Source: an uncultured Paracoccaceae bacterium (lineage in GTDB: Bacteria > Pseudomonadota > Alphaproteobacteria > Rhodobacterales > Rhodobacteraceae). From it: a stretch of DNA of 64,000 nt. Shown in pieces: positions 45,033-54,163 of this stretch. The stretch is from assembly GCA_947500055.1 (NCBI GenBank), contig CANMQO010000004.1, positions 124,001-188,000 of the forward strand, given 5' to 3'. The position numbers were made by a program, and so were the translations under genes. The number at the start of each line of letters is the position of its first letter. The first letter of the stretch is position 1. Below the pieces are notes generated by a model. That model was not told where the DNA came from, did not search any database, and was given only the letters and a program-made list of their open reading frames with translations.

Positions 45033-45107
45033 TGGCAGTCCCTAGGGGAATCGAACCCCTCTTTCCAGGTTGAAAACCTGGCGTCCTAACCGATAGACGA
45101 AGGGACC
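45033..45107 (-). tRNA. tRNA-Glu (TTC)
   Basis: On the minus strand, acceptor GGTCCCT pairs with AGGGACT, followed by discriminator G and encoded CCA. The anticodon arm CCAGG-TTTTCAA-CCTGG carries TTC, and the T-arm GGGG-TTCGATT-CCCC is intact. The gene lies between the kinase and recJ. Confidence 0.95.
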
Positions 45108-45179
45108 GCACTTGGTGCGCCGCTTTTAGGGAAAGCGGCGGCGGCGCGCAAGAGGGTTTTTACGGTTTTTTCGCTAATC

Positions 45180-46943
45180 TTAATGGGCCGCTGCGGCGTC
45201 TTCCAAACGGAGTTGCACTGACTGCCGGCCTTGCCATGTGTTGATTTCCAACCGGCCTGCCAGATGGAACCGTGCACCGTTGTGATGAAGGAGCGCGGGC
45301 CCCATTGGCCCGTCCATTGCGCCAAAGCTGATCGCATCGATTCGGCTACTGATCCCGTCCCCAAAACTGACTTTCAGGTGGTTTGCCCCGACCTGTTTGG
45401 CGAAATGTATCTGGCAATCAGGAAAGGCAAACCGCGGGGCAGGGGCACCGGCGCCGAATGGTCCCGCGTTTTCGATCTGGTTGATCAGGTCAATCGATGC
45501 CGCACCGGGCATCAGGATGCCGTCAAGCCGCAGATCAGCTGGCCCGATATCCGCCGCCCCCTGTTTGGCCAGCAGCGCCCCGAGCCGCTCCATTGCCGGT
45601 TCCAATTGGTCACGCGCGACTGTCAAACCTGCGGCCATCTTGTGTCCGCCACCTTTGATCAGAAAATCTTCGGCTGCGGCGCGCTGGATGGCCGCGCCAA
45701 GGTCAATACCGTTGACCGATCGCCCGGAGCCCTTACCGATATCGCCGTCCAGACCGATGACGATGGCGGGCCGGTTTGTCGCCTCTTTCAGCCGTGCCGC
45801 CACGATGCCCACGACGCCCGGGTGCCAGCCCTCGCCTGCGGCCCAGACAAGGGGACCGTCCGTGCCACGTGCGCTGGCTTGTTCCAGGGCGAGATCGCGC
45901 ACTTGCTGTTCGACCTCGCGTCGTTCGGTGTTGAGCTGGTCCAGCCGTTCGGCCAATGCCAGTGCCTCATTCGGGTCATCGGTGGCCAGCAGCCGGGCAC
46001 CCAGATCGGCCTTTCCGATCCGCCCGCCGGCATTGACCCGTGGCCCAAGCAGAAAACCAAGGTGATAGCTGTTGGGAGCCTGATCGAGCCCGGCCACATC
46101 GGCCAATGCTGTCAGCCCGATCCGTTGTCGCCGTGCCATCACTGTCAGTCCCTGGCGGACAAAGGCCCGGTTCACGCCGGTCAATGGTGCGACATCCGCG
46201 ACCGTGGCGAGTGCCACAAGATCCAGCATCGCCATCAGATCGGGCCCTTTTTCGCCATCGGCCCGCATCTGCCGGTTCACCTCGACCAGCATCATGAACA
46301 CAACTGCCGCAGCGCAAAGATGCCCCAGATCGCCTGTTTCATCCTGTCTGTTGGGGTTCACAACGGCATGGGCAGGGGGCAGGGTTTCGCCCCCCAAATG
46401 GTGGTCAAGCACCACGACATCGGCCCCAATGGCAGCCGCAATGGGCCCATGTGACAAGGTTCCGCAATCGACACAGACGATCAGATCATGATCGCGGGCC
46501 AGTGCGGCCATGGCCGCATCATTTGGTCCGTAACCTTCGTCAATCCGGTCCGGGATATAAAGCGTCGCCTGCTGCCCGCAGGCCCGCAGCCAAGTGATCA
46601 GCAAGGCGGCAGAGGCGCCGCCATCAACGTCATAATCCGCAAAGATCGCAATTTTCTGCCCGGTGCGAACGGCCTCGCGAAACCGCGCCGCCGCTTTTTC
46701 CATATCCCGCATCTGATGCGGGTCGGGCATCAGGTCGCGCAAAGTCGGGGCGAGAAACGCATTGGCATCGGGCGCTTGTACCCCGCGCCGCACAAGGGTG
46801 CGGCAAAGCGGGGCGGGCAGGCCGGTGGCCTGCGCCATGGCTTGGGACTGCCGATCTTCCTCAGCCGAGGGGCCGACCCAGCGCCGCCCGCTCAGAGAGG
46901 TGGCGACATTCAGGAAAGCGGGTTTATCTTGTGGGGCAATCAT
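45180..46943 (-). CDS. recJ: single-stranded-DNA-specific exonuclease RecJ
   Basis: RecJ is a 5'-3' exonuclease for recombination and mismatch repair. The DHH catalytic motifs are visible: ADYDVDGGASAALL (near 100), CVDCGTLSHG, VVLDHHLGGETLP and the DHHA1 part with GSGRSVNGIDLGAAI and KGGGHKMAAGLTV. The length of 587 aa is usual. It lies 30 bp downstream of glpX. Confidence 0.95.
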   Translation of the reverse strand: MIAPQDKPAFLNVATSLSGRRWVGPSAEEDRQSQAMAQATGLPAPLCRTLVRRGVQAPDANAFLAPTLRDLMPDPHQMRDMEKAAARFREAVRTGQKIAIFADYDVDGGASAALLITWLRACGQQATLYIPDRIDEGYGPNDAAMAALARDHDLIVCVDCGTLSHGPIAAAIGADVVVLDHHLGGETLPPAHAVVNPNRQDETGDLGHLCAAAVVFMMLVEVNRQMRADGEKGPDLMAMLDLVALATVADVAPLTGVNRAFVRQGLTVMARRQRIGLTALADVAGLDQAPNSYHLGFLLGPRVNAGGRIGKADLGARLLATDDPNEALALAERLDQLNTERREVEQQVRDLALEQASARGTDGPLVWAAGEGWHPGVVGIVAARLKEATNRPAIVIGLDGDIGKGSGRSVNGIDLGAAIQRAAAEDFLIKGGGHKMAAGLTVARDQLEPAMERLGALLAKQGAADIGPADLRLDGILMPGAASIDLINQIENAGPFGAGAPAPRFAFPDCQIHFAKQVGANHLKVSFGDGISSRIDAISFGAMDGPMGPALLHHNGARFHLAGRLEINTWQGRQSVQLRLEDAAAAH

Positions 46944-46973
46944 TGCCCGCTACAATATGCGCGCCAGACCCGA

Positions 46974-47939
46974 TTAGCTAGTGGGGTTGCGATAGATCAT
47001 GCGCCGCACGGAGCCTGTCTTGGATCGCATCAGGATGGTTTCGGCAGTGACAAAACCCACCTCCCGCTTGATGCCGGGAACAAGGCTGCCATCAGTGACG
47101 CCGGTGGCGGCAAAGATCACATCGCCGGTGACCATATCATCGCGGGTATAGACCCGGTCGAAATTGGTGATCCCGGCCTTTTTCGCGCGGCCCCGTTCAT
47201 CGTCATTGCGGAACAGGAGCCTGCCAAAAATCTGCCCGCCCATGCATTTCAGCGCGGCGGCGGCCAAGACGCCCTCGGGCGCGCCGCCGGAGCCCATATA
47301 CATGTCGATCCCGGTGAGATCGGGTTCAGCACAATGCATCACGCCTGCCACATCACCATCGGTGATCAGGCGAATGGCCGCACCCGTGCTGCGCAATTCG
47401 GCGATAACGTCCTGATGTCGTGGCCGCTCCAGCACGCAGACGGTGATATCCTTGGTCGAACACCCCTTTGCGGCGGCGAGCGCTGAAACCCGTTCTTCGG
47501 GTGACATATCAAGCGTCACGACGCCGGGCCGAAAGCCGGGACCGATGGCGAGTTTTTCCATATAAACATCAGGGGCGTGCAGCATCGAACCGCGTGGACC
47601 CATCGCGATGACCGCCAATGCATTGGGCATGTCCTTGGCGGTCAGGGTGGTCCCTTCCAGCGGATCAAGCGCGATATCAACCCCGGGGCCGGTGCCTGTG
47701 CCGACCTCTTCGCCGATGAACAGCATCGGAGCTTCGTCGCGTTCGCCTTCGCCGATAACCACAACACCCGAGATATCCAGCTTGTTCAACTCTGTCCGCA
47801 TGGCGTCTACCGCCGCCTGATCCGCCGCCTTTTCATCGCCACGTCCGATAAGCGGCGCGCAGGAGATTGCGGCTGCTTCGGAAACGCGGGCAAGGCCCAG
47901 TGACAGCATGCGATCGTTGAAATCGGGTGTGTTCGGCAT
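46974..47939 (-). CDS. glpX: class II fructose-1,6-bisphosphatase
   Basis: GlpX dephosphorylates fructose 1,6-bisphosphate in gluconeogenesis. Metal and substrate motifs are GEGERDEAPMLFIGEEVG, IALDPLEGTT, and IRLITDGDVAG with a C-terminal GSGGAPEGVLAAAALKCMGG. AAGGA precedes the ATG. It is followed by recJ in the same direction. Confidence 0.95.
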   Translation of the reverse strand: MPNTPDFNDRMLSLGLARVSEAAAISCAPLIGRGDEKAADQAAVDAMRTELNKLDISGVVVIGEGERDEAPMLFIGEEVGTGTGPGVDIALDPLEGTTLTAKDMPNALAVIAMGPRGSMLHAPDVYMEKLAIGPGFRPGVVTLDMSPEERVSALAAAKGCSTKDITVCVLERPRHQDVIAELRSTGAAIRLITDGDVAGVMHCAEPDLTGIDMYMGSGGAPEGVLAAAALKCMGGQIFGRLLFRNDDERGRAKKAGITNFDRVYTRDDMVTGDVIFAATGVTDGSLVPGIKREVGFVTAETILMRSKTGSVRRMIYRNPTS

Positions 47940-48037
47940 AACGGTTGTCCTTCAATAAATTACGGCAGCTAAAGCCTTTCTGGCGCGCCACGGCAAGACT
48001 GTTTGCGCTAAAGGGTCAAGGGCGGAACGCCGGTCAA

Positions 48038-49324
48038 TCAGACAGCCTCAATCCGGATCGCAACCGGAGTTCCTGACACCACGCCGGTTGATTTGAAGTC
48101 GGCCAATGCTTCGTCCAATGCAGTGCGGGTTGTTTTGTGGGTGACGATCAGAACGGGGGCGGCGGTGTCATCATGGCCGTATTGGCGCATCCGGTCGATG
48201 GAAATGCCAGCCTCGCCCAAGGCATGGGCGACCTTGGCCAGGGCGCCGGGTTTGTCCAGCAATTGCATCCGCAGATAATACGGCGCAGGGACCGCGGCGC
48301 GTGCGGCACGTGCTTTGCGCAGCGCTTTGGCCGGTTGCCCGAAGGTCGAAATGCGCACGCCGCGTGCCACATCCATCACATCGCCCATCACCGCACTGGC
48401 GGTTGGCCCTTCGCCCGCACCAGGCCCGCGCAGCACGATCTGGCTGACCGCATCGCCTTCCAGCAGTACCATATTGGTGCCACCCTGCAGCTGCCCCAGC
48501 GGCGAGGTGTCGGGGACGAGGCAAGGCGACATGCGCTGTTCCAACCCGCGCCCGGTAAGTTGGGCCACACCCAGCAGCTTGATCTTATAGCCCATATCAG
48601 CGGCTTGCCGGATATCTTCGATGGTGACGGCGCCAATGCCTTCCAATTCCACGGCGTCGAAATCAACCTGCGTGCCGAAGGCGATCGAGGCCAGCAATGC
48701 CAGTTTGTGAGCTGCGTCGATGCCGCCGACATCGAGTTCCGGATCAGCCTCAAGAAACCCGAGCTGATTGGCCTCATCAAAGACGGCCTCATAACTCAGC
48801 CCTGCGTCTTCCATGCGGGTCAGGATATAGTTGCAGCTACCGTTCATAACGCCCATGACGCGGGAAATCGCGTTGCCTGCAAGCCCTTCGGTCAGTGATT
48901 TGACCACCGGGATGCCACCGGCAACCGCGGCTTCGAAGCGGATGACCTGCCCCGCGTCTTCGGCCTGTTCGGCGAGTGACTGCCCGTGCAGCGCGAGCAA
49001 GGCCTTATTGGCGGTGACAACATCCTTGCCGCTGGCGATTGCGGCCTCTGTCGCGTCCTTGGCGGGGCCTTCGGAGCCGCCCATGACCTCAACAAAAACG
49101 TCGATATCGTCCCGCTTAGCCAATGCGACCGGATCATCGACCCAAGCGTAGTCGGACAGGTCAATATCCCGGTTCTTGGTCTTGGATCGCGCCGAGACCG
49201 CGGTGATCACGATGGGCCGGCCGGCGCGGGCCGCGAGCAATGCCGCGTGCTTTTGTACGATGCGGACAACACCGACACCCACGGTGCCAAGTCCTGCAAT
49301 TCCAAGGCGCAGTGGTTGGGTCAT
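48038..49324 (-). CDS. hom: homoserine dehydrogenase
   Basis: The 428-aa protein has an NAD(P) site GIAGLGTVGVGVVRI near the N-terminus, the catalytic segment NGSCNYILTRME and LGFLEADPELDVGGIDAAHKLALLA, and a C-terminal ACT domain (YLRMQLLDKPGALAKVAHALGEAGISI) for threonine feedback. It makes homoserine for threonine and methionine. No fused aspartokinase is present. Confidence 0.95.
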   Translation of the reverse strand: MTQPLRLGIAGLGTVGVGVVRIVQKHAALLAARAGRPIVITAVSARSKTKNRDIDLSDYAWVDDPVALAKRDDIDVFVEVMGGSEGPAKDATEAAIASGKDVVTANKALLALHGQSLAEQAEDAGQVIRFEAAVAGGIPVVKSLTEGLAGNAISRVMGVMNGSCNYILTRMEDAGLSYEAVFDEANQLGFLEADPELDVGGIDAAHKLALLASIAFGTQVDFDAVELEGIGAVTIEDIRQAADMGYKIKLLGVAQLTGRGLEQRMSPCLVPDTSPLGQLQGGTNMVLLEGDAVSQIVLRGPGAGEGPTASAVMGDVMDVARGVRISTFGQPAKALRKARAARAAVPAPYYLRMQLLDKPGALAKVAHALGEAGISIDRMRQYGHDDTAAPVLIVTHKTTRTALDEALADFKSTGVVSGTPVAIRIEAV

Positions 49325-49380
49325 ATGCGTAGGTATCCGTCGATTGCTGTCGTTGCGGAGGGCATAGCGAATAGCCGCTG

Positions 49381-49617
49381 CTACTGCAACGCGCCGATGT
49401 CGAATTGGCGCAACCGTTCGGCCCTGACCTGCAAGGCGGCGATGCGGGCACCAATATCAGCATTGGCCGATCGCGCATCGCTGACGTCGGGCCCGGCGGG
49501 CAAGGGGCCAAGCTGGGGGTAGGGCGCGTTGCGCGCGTCATCGCTGATTGTGCCTTCCAATTGCGGGAAGGGTGCGCAGGCGCACAGGTAAAGGAAAAGG
49601 GACAGGGTCAGACGCAT
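49381..49617 (-). CDS. small lipoprotein, 78 aa
   Basis: The N-terminal signal MRLTLSLFLYLCAC contains a lipobox-like LCAC with a likely acylated Cys. The mature part is short and rich in Pro, Asp and Ala with a helical tail (ARIAALQVRAERLRQF). It is divergent from the TetR regulator and of unknown function. Confidence 0.75.
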   Translation of the reverse strand: MRLTLSLFLYLCACAPFPQLEGTISDDARNAPYPQLGPLPAGPDVSDARSANADIGARIAALQVRAERLRQFDIGALQ

Positions 49618-49676
49618 GGGCTAGCTATATATCCAGCGCAACAGGAGCGGCAAGGCGCGCTTGAGGGCTTTTCAAA

Positions 49677-49690
49677 TGAACGCTTGTTCA
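49677..49690. promoter_or_regulatory. palindromic operator of the TetR regulator
   Basis: TGAAC GCTT GTTCA is a perfect inverted repeat, the form commonly bound by TetR/AcrR-type repressors. It ends 5 nt before the TetR start, in the gap shared with the lipoprotein gene. Confidence 0.7.
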
Positions 49691-49695
49691 GTTAC

Positions 49696-50292
49696 ATGGG
49701 TGATATGGCGCGTAAGCAAGGCTCTCATTCGGACATCACCGGCCCACGGGTGCAGGAAACGGCTTTGCGGCTGATCGCGCGGCATGGTTATGCTGCCGTA
49801 TCGATGCGCCAGATCGCGGCTGAAGTCGGTGTGCAGGCTGGCGCGCTATATAATTACACGCCTGACAAACAAAGCCTCCTGTTTGATTTGATGCGCGCGC
49901 ATATGACAGATCTGCTGGCGGCATTGGAGGCATCGGAGATTGAGGGCGATGCGATGTCCCGGCTTGAAGCCTTCACCCGCTTTCACATCCGGTTCCACTT
50001 GCCCCGTTCGGATCAGGTTTTCGTGTCATATATGGAGCTGCGCAACCTCTCGCCCGAGAATTTTGCGGCGATTGAGGCCATGCGCCGGACATACGAGGAT
50101 GCGTTGGAGGCGATATTGCATGATGGTGAGCGCGAGGGTGTGTTTGCCGTTCCGGACAGCCGGGTTGCGACAATGGCGCTGATTGCCACGCTGACCGGGC
50201 TAAGCCATTGGTATCGTGAGGATGGACGTCTTGCGATGGACAAGATCGAAGCGATTTACTGGGATTTGGTGCGCAAGGCCGTTGCGGTCTGA
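49696..50292 (+). CDS. TetR/AcrR-family transcriptional regulator
   Basis: The N-terminal HTH (about 15-62: ALRLIARHGYAAVSMRQIAAEVGVQAGALYNYTPDKQSLL) is clear, followed by a helical ligand-binding domain. AcuR/LiuR-like members in this group respond to acyl-CoAs or organic acids; the ligand here is unknown. An alternative start is the ATG at 49705. A palindrome just upstream suggests autoregulation. Confidence 0.9.
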   Translation: MGDMARKQGSHSDITGPRVQETALRLIARHGYAAVSMRQIAAEVGVQAGALYNYTPDKQSLLFDLMRAHMTDLLAALEASEIEGDAMSRLEAFTRFHIRFHLPRSDQVFVSYMELRNLSPENFAAIEAMRRTYEDALEAILHDGEREGVFAVPDSRVATMALIATLTGLSHWYREDGRLAMDKIEAIYWDLVRKAVAV

Positions 50293-50318
50293 ATACGGCG
50301 CAAGAAGGGGACGGGCGG

Positions 50319-50801
50319 ATGTTCACCGCAGATGAGGACGGAGTTTATGCGCGGGTTGCTGCCTCGCCCATGCGCAGGGCGGCGGCCTATACGATATTGT
50401 TTGGACTGGGGGCGCTGTTGATTTATCTGCCGCTTGTCAGGCCCCCTGCATTGGTTTGGGTTGTCGTGATGGTTGGCCTGGGCGTGTTGTCCATAATAAT
50501 GGCAGAACGGCTGCGCCGGGCAACGCTGCACGAGATTGAGCTGACGGATACCGAAGTACGCGACACGAATGGGCGGGTTCTGGCGCTGATCGACGATATC
50601 AGACTGGTTGATCGCGGCGCGTTTGCGTTCAAGCCATCAAACGGTTTCACGCTTGTTCTTTCGAGGGGGCAATCGCGGGCCTGGGCACCTGGATTATGGT
50701 GGCGGTTCGGTCGTCGCGTTGGTGTTGGTGGCGTCACCTCAGCCGGGCAGGCCAAATTCATGGCCGAGCAAATTGCATTCAGGATCGGTGAGCGCGGCTA
50801 G
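50319..50801 (+). CDS. membrane protein of unknown function, 160 aa
   Basis: Two adjacent hydrophobic segments (about 22-42 and 46-62) are followed by a soluble domain with HEIELTDTEVRDTNGRVLALIDDIRLVDRG and FKPSNGFTLVLSRG. The pattern resembles a PH-like domain behind a membrane hairpin. GGGGACGGGCGG lies upstream of the ATG. Its function is unknown. Confidence 0.7.
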   Translation: MFTADEDGVYARVAASPMRRAAAYTILFGLGALLIYLPLVRPPALVWVVVMVGLGVLSIIMAERLRRATLHEIELTDTEVRDTNGRVLALIDDIRLVDRGAFAFKPSNGFTLVLSRGQSRAWAPGLWWRFGRRVGVGGVTSAGQAKFMAEQIAFRIGERG

Positions 50802-50845
50802 CTGAGCGGACCAACAAAGGACCGCATCAGAACAAGTATTGCCGA

Positions 50846-51472
50846 TTAGATATCGTCTGCGTCACAAAGGATGTCGCCGGGACCGCGCTCCCAGCAAACG
50901 CTGGTCTCGAAACGCGGGCTAATCACCGTGAAAGAATTGAAGGTCACGCCGGTCAGATCAGGGACGATAAACGGTGAAATGGAAACTGTGTACTCGGCGT
51001 TATAATCCGTTTGGGTTTCGACCAGGATCGCCTTGTCGTTATGCGCCATCACCGGCAGCCTGTCGCTCAGCGCACGGAGCCGGGTGTTGTTGTGGTTGGG
51101 GGCCAATCCACGATTTCTTGACCAGATGCGATCATAACGGCAATCCTCATCCGGATCATCCGGGTCCACTTTGAAACACTCAAAAACCGTTACCCGCAAA
51201 CCGGGATCGTTATCCGTTTCTGTCAAACCTTGAAGTAGCCTCTGCAGGTTTGTCAGATAGGCGGGCGTAATGTTCTGTGTTTCACGGCTGAGCATATCGG
51301 CGATCGTCAGGCCGGCACGCGTGCTGATTGCCTCGTCATGGTAGGCATCGAAATAGACCATCGTCGAAAGCAGCGCCCAGAGCATTATTGGCACAGCAAT
51401 CAGTAGCTCGATCGATGCATTACCGCTTTCATCCCTGCGAAAGTCATTCAAGAATTGAAGTATCTTAATCAT
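50846..51472 (-). CDS. TadE-like pseudopilin-type protein
   Basis: The N-terminal region DFRRDESGNASIELLIAVPIMLWALLSTMV is a TadE-type prepilin-like segment with an acidic Glu followed by a long hydrophobic helix. The periplasmic part contains four cysteines. Third gene of the tad-like trio, overlapping its upstream neighbour by 8 nt. Cpa/Tad secretion ATPase genes are not adjacent. Confidence 0.82.
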   Translation of the reverse strand: MIKILQFLNDFRRDESGNASIELLIAVPIMLWALLSTMVYFDAYHDEAISTRAGLTIADMLSRETQNITPAYLTNLQRLLQGLTETDNDPGLRVTVFECFKVDPDDPDEDCRYDRIWSRNRGLAPNHNNTRLRALSDRLPVMAHNDKAILVETQTDYNAEYTVSISPFIVPDLTGVTFNSFTVISPRFETSVCWERGPGDILCDADDI

Positions 51473-52040
51473 CAGTTTCTCTTCTGAAAGGCTCTACAAC
51501 ATATGAGGATGTCGCGATCAACGCATAGGATCCGCCTGCCGCGCTATTTCCGTTGTTGGCAATGGCATAACCGATGCCCGAAGAGGGCATGACCGGATCA
51601 AACCGGGCGCAGGCGCGCAAGAAAACCAGTTGGTTGTTCCCACCGGGCGTGAAAGTCGTGAGGGGGCGGTCGGGGACGCTGCGGTCGATGCACTGCACAT
51701 CCGCAGGGAGGCCATTCCATGCCCTTAGGTCGAGCGTTACCATTTCAAGTTGAAGCTGGTTGTCGCAATCGGGAATGATATCCGCAACTTCGCAAATACG
51801 TTCACGCAGCAATGCGGGTGTTGGTTCTGGCATGCGACCGACCCGAACATCGCGGACGGCGATATCCACGCCGCGCTCAAGCATCACATGCCGCGCCGAG
51901 ATCATGCCGTTTTCGAAAATCATGCCAAAGAAAAGCATGAAGACCGGGAATGCCAAAACGAACTGAATAGAGGCTACGCCGTCTTCTGCACGCCAGAATG
52001 ACACAGCCCTATCCATGTATTTTCGCGCGGGATGCATCAT
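51465..52040 (-). CDS. TadE-family protein
   Basis: It has the same layout as the next gene: FWRAEDGVASIQFVLAFPVFMLFFGMIFENGM at the N-terminus, then a periplasmic domain with paired cysteines (ERICEVADIIPDC, and CIDRSV with RACARF). It overlaps tadG by ATGA and the other TadE gene by 8 nt, indicating a single transcript. Confidence 0.82.
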   Translation of the reverse strand: MMHPARKYMDRAVSFWRAEDGVASIQFVLAFPVFMLFFGMIFENGMISARHVMLERGVDIAVRDVRVGRMPEPTPALLRERICEVADIIPDCDNQLQLEMVTLDLRAWNGLPADVQCIDRSVPDRPLTTFTPGGNNQLVFLRACARFDPVMPSSGIGYAIANNGNSAAGGSYALIATSSYVVEPFRRETDD

Positions 52041-53806
52041 AGGTTCAATCTCAACGCTGTGATCTGATCTGCGATGGCGTTGAAAATGCCCGAGAGATTG
52101 TTGCCGGTCGCTTCGTAGTAGTACAGTTCACTGTCAACACGGGTCGCGCAGTTTTTCATCTGTGTTTCGCCGTGATCGTCTGCATTCAATGCAATTGTAA
52201 AGATGATCATATTACGCGCCTTTGCAGCCGTGCAGAGGTTGCTCAGTAGCGTGTCACCATCCGTTGCGGCGTATTTTTCTTCAAAGATGTCAGAAGCTCT
52301 GAAGTTATCATCAAAGTTAAACGAAGCGTTGGTACGCAGATTATTGCATTTGTCGATCGCGGCATTGCTGGCACCCCGGTCTTCGGTCATATAGCCGTGA
52401 GCACAGTAATACATGAAAGGTCGGTTAAACGCATTAAACAATGCCAGATGATTTTCATCGTAGTAGAAGTCGCGGTCTACTCGGGAACTGCTGCTGTTTT
52501 TTCCGTCTGTCATCAATACGATGTACTTCGCGCTGTTCACGGTTGGATCATCTTCCGGATAAGCAACAGGCCGAGCATCGGTATACTCTGCCAACGGTGC
52601 TGAACCAGGCAATACGCCGGTATTCGAGATTTTGTCCAAAGTATCTTTGAAGGTTGGGTCCAAAAGGCTGACACCCCATCTCAAACCAAGGAAGATCGAC
52701 GTACCGCCACGTGGTTCCAGATCCTGAATAGCGGCCACCAATGCGTCTTCATTGTCGCTGACAGGAATAATACGTTCGGCAACCTCCTGCGGGCAAAGGG
52801 GTTGGTCAAGCTCCCACTGGCGCCAGTCGCGCGTGCTGGGCACATCGATGCCGTTGTTCGTAAAGCCGCCGCGCCCCCACGTGTTTCGCTGGAACGATTC
52901 CACCTGCATGTATGAGATGTCGGAGTTGAAATCCGTTGTTTCAAATTCGGCATCTGGAATTTCAACACAAGTTGCTGGGTTGGTGCCTGCCGCGAGAAGG
53001 GCTGGAATATCGATTTCGCCTGTATCGGGATCAACGGGAAGTGGGTCTTCCGCCTCCGCCCCCGCGCCAGAACCTGTTCTGACGGTAATGGCGTCAAAAA
53101 TCGCCGGACCGATATTTACATGCTCGGAATATGGCACAAGCGACAGCGTCACCTGGCCAGCCGTATCATCATTGATGACCTGCCGCACAAAACAGCTTGC
53201 ACCTTCGCGCAGGGCCTGGATTTGCGTTTTGGACGTTGCCCCGAGGTTTGGATAAAGGTCGGCGCAAATGCTTGGCACGCCGGTAATCGGTTCAACAGAG
53301 AAAGACGTTTCCATTGAGCCGGAGATATCGAGGATCAAAGAAATCTCCACGCTGCCAACGCCCTCAACCGCGGATGAGCTCGCCGGCGCGCTGAGTTGAT
53401 CAATCCCGACATAACGCAGGTAATATGTGTTGATATCAAGCTGCGCATTCACGGAAACGGAACGACGCCCGTTCAATTCGGTCACTGTCGGCGTGCCGAC
53501 GATCGTGTCCGCAAAGCCCGCCTTCGTGAAGTAATCGACAACCACCTCTTCGGAATCGAGCGTTTGATCCAGCTTGGCCGCCGCAAGAACGGCGCGGTCA
53601 GAAACGCTTTGCAGCAGGGCGCGCCGCGATTCAAAACGCATGAAGTCAACGGCCATACCGCCCAGCACCAGCATGATGATGAGCAAAACAAGGGTCAGGA
53701 TGATGATGCTGCCATCTTCGTCACGGCCAAATTTCCGTAAAAACTCAGAACGCATTGCGGCATGCTTGTTCATTGCACGCCTGACGAAAAACTTTGTATT
53801 AGACAT
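52037..53806 (-). CDS. TadG-like protein with von Willebrand A domain
   Basis: The N-terminal segment FGRDEDGSIIILTLVLLIIMLVLGGMAVDFMRFESRR is the Flp/TadG-type anchor. A VWA domain follows with the ion-binding motif LILDISGSMETSFSVE and distal YIVLMTDGKNSS. The last 100 residues are YKFDxxFR-like and Cys-bearing. Several upstream in-frame ATGs exist (to 53863); 53806 is my choice because GGGGA precedes it. In relatives TadG affects pilus or surface assembly. Confidence 0.82.
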   Translation of the reverse strand: MSNTKFFVRRAMNKHAAMRSEFLRKFGRDEDGSIIILTLVLLIIMLVLGGMAVDFMRFESRRALLQSVSDRAVLAAAKLDQTLDSEEVVVDYFTKAGFADTIVGTPTVTELNGRRSVSVNAQLDINTYYLRYVGIDQLSAPASSSAVEGVGSVEISLILDISGSMETSFSVEPITGVPSICADLYPNLGATSKTQIQALREGASCFVRQVINDDTAGQVTLSLVPYSEHVNIGPAIFDAITVRTGSGAGAEAEDPLPVDPDTGEIDIPALLAAGTNPATCVEIPDAEFETTDFNSDISYMQVESFQRNTWGRGGFTNNGIDVPSTRDWRQWELDQPLCPQEVAERIIPVSDNEDALVAAIQDLEPRGGTSIFLGLRWGVSLLDPTFKDTLDKISNTGVLPGSAPLAEYTDARPVAYPEDDPTVNSAKYIVLMTDGKNSSSSRVDRDFYYDENHLALFNAFNRPFMYYCAHGYMTEDRGASNAAIDKCNNLRTNASFNFDDNFRASDIFEEKYAATDGDTLLSNLCTAAKARNMIIFTIALNADDHGETQMKNCATRVDSELYYYEATGNNLSGIFNAIADQITALRLNL

Positions 53807-53863
53807 AGGCAACATCCCCGATGGCCATCCGTTTAAATGATGCTTTGACGCGAAACTTCGCAT

Positions 53864-54163
53864 ACGTACATCCCCAGTGGGAAGGTTAAACAGCTTGCTG
53901 TGGCGAAAATGGGGCAGATCAGCACCCTTTCACGTCCAGTTTTAGTATAATCCTGCACATTGCCCCCAGAGAGGCGCCACTGTTCCCTCATCCGAAACAA
54001 AATCTGGCGGGCCAATAGGCCAACAAAGGCTAACACTGCGGGAAATCTGCCCTTTTTTCCCGGATACCCACCTTTTTGAAGGCATTTAACCGAATCGGGT
54101 TTAGGATGCACTAATTGGTGTAGAACCAAATGCTCAGCGAGCCTGAAACAGGAAGGAAATGAA
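53864..54163. other. intergenic region between tadG-like gene and gdhA
   Basis: About 300 bp between divergent genes, presumably with promoters for both. It includes a C/T-rich patch (CCCTTTTTTCCCGG near 54051-54064) and no gene or RNA that I can recognise. Confidence 0.4.

Noticed and set aside
45033..45180. tRNA-Glu as an integration site for a genomic island
   Set aside because: No integrase gene and no repeated tRNA 3' end were seen nearby; recJ and glpX are ordinary chromosome genes.
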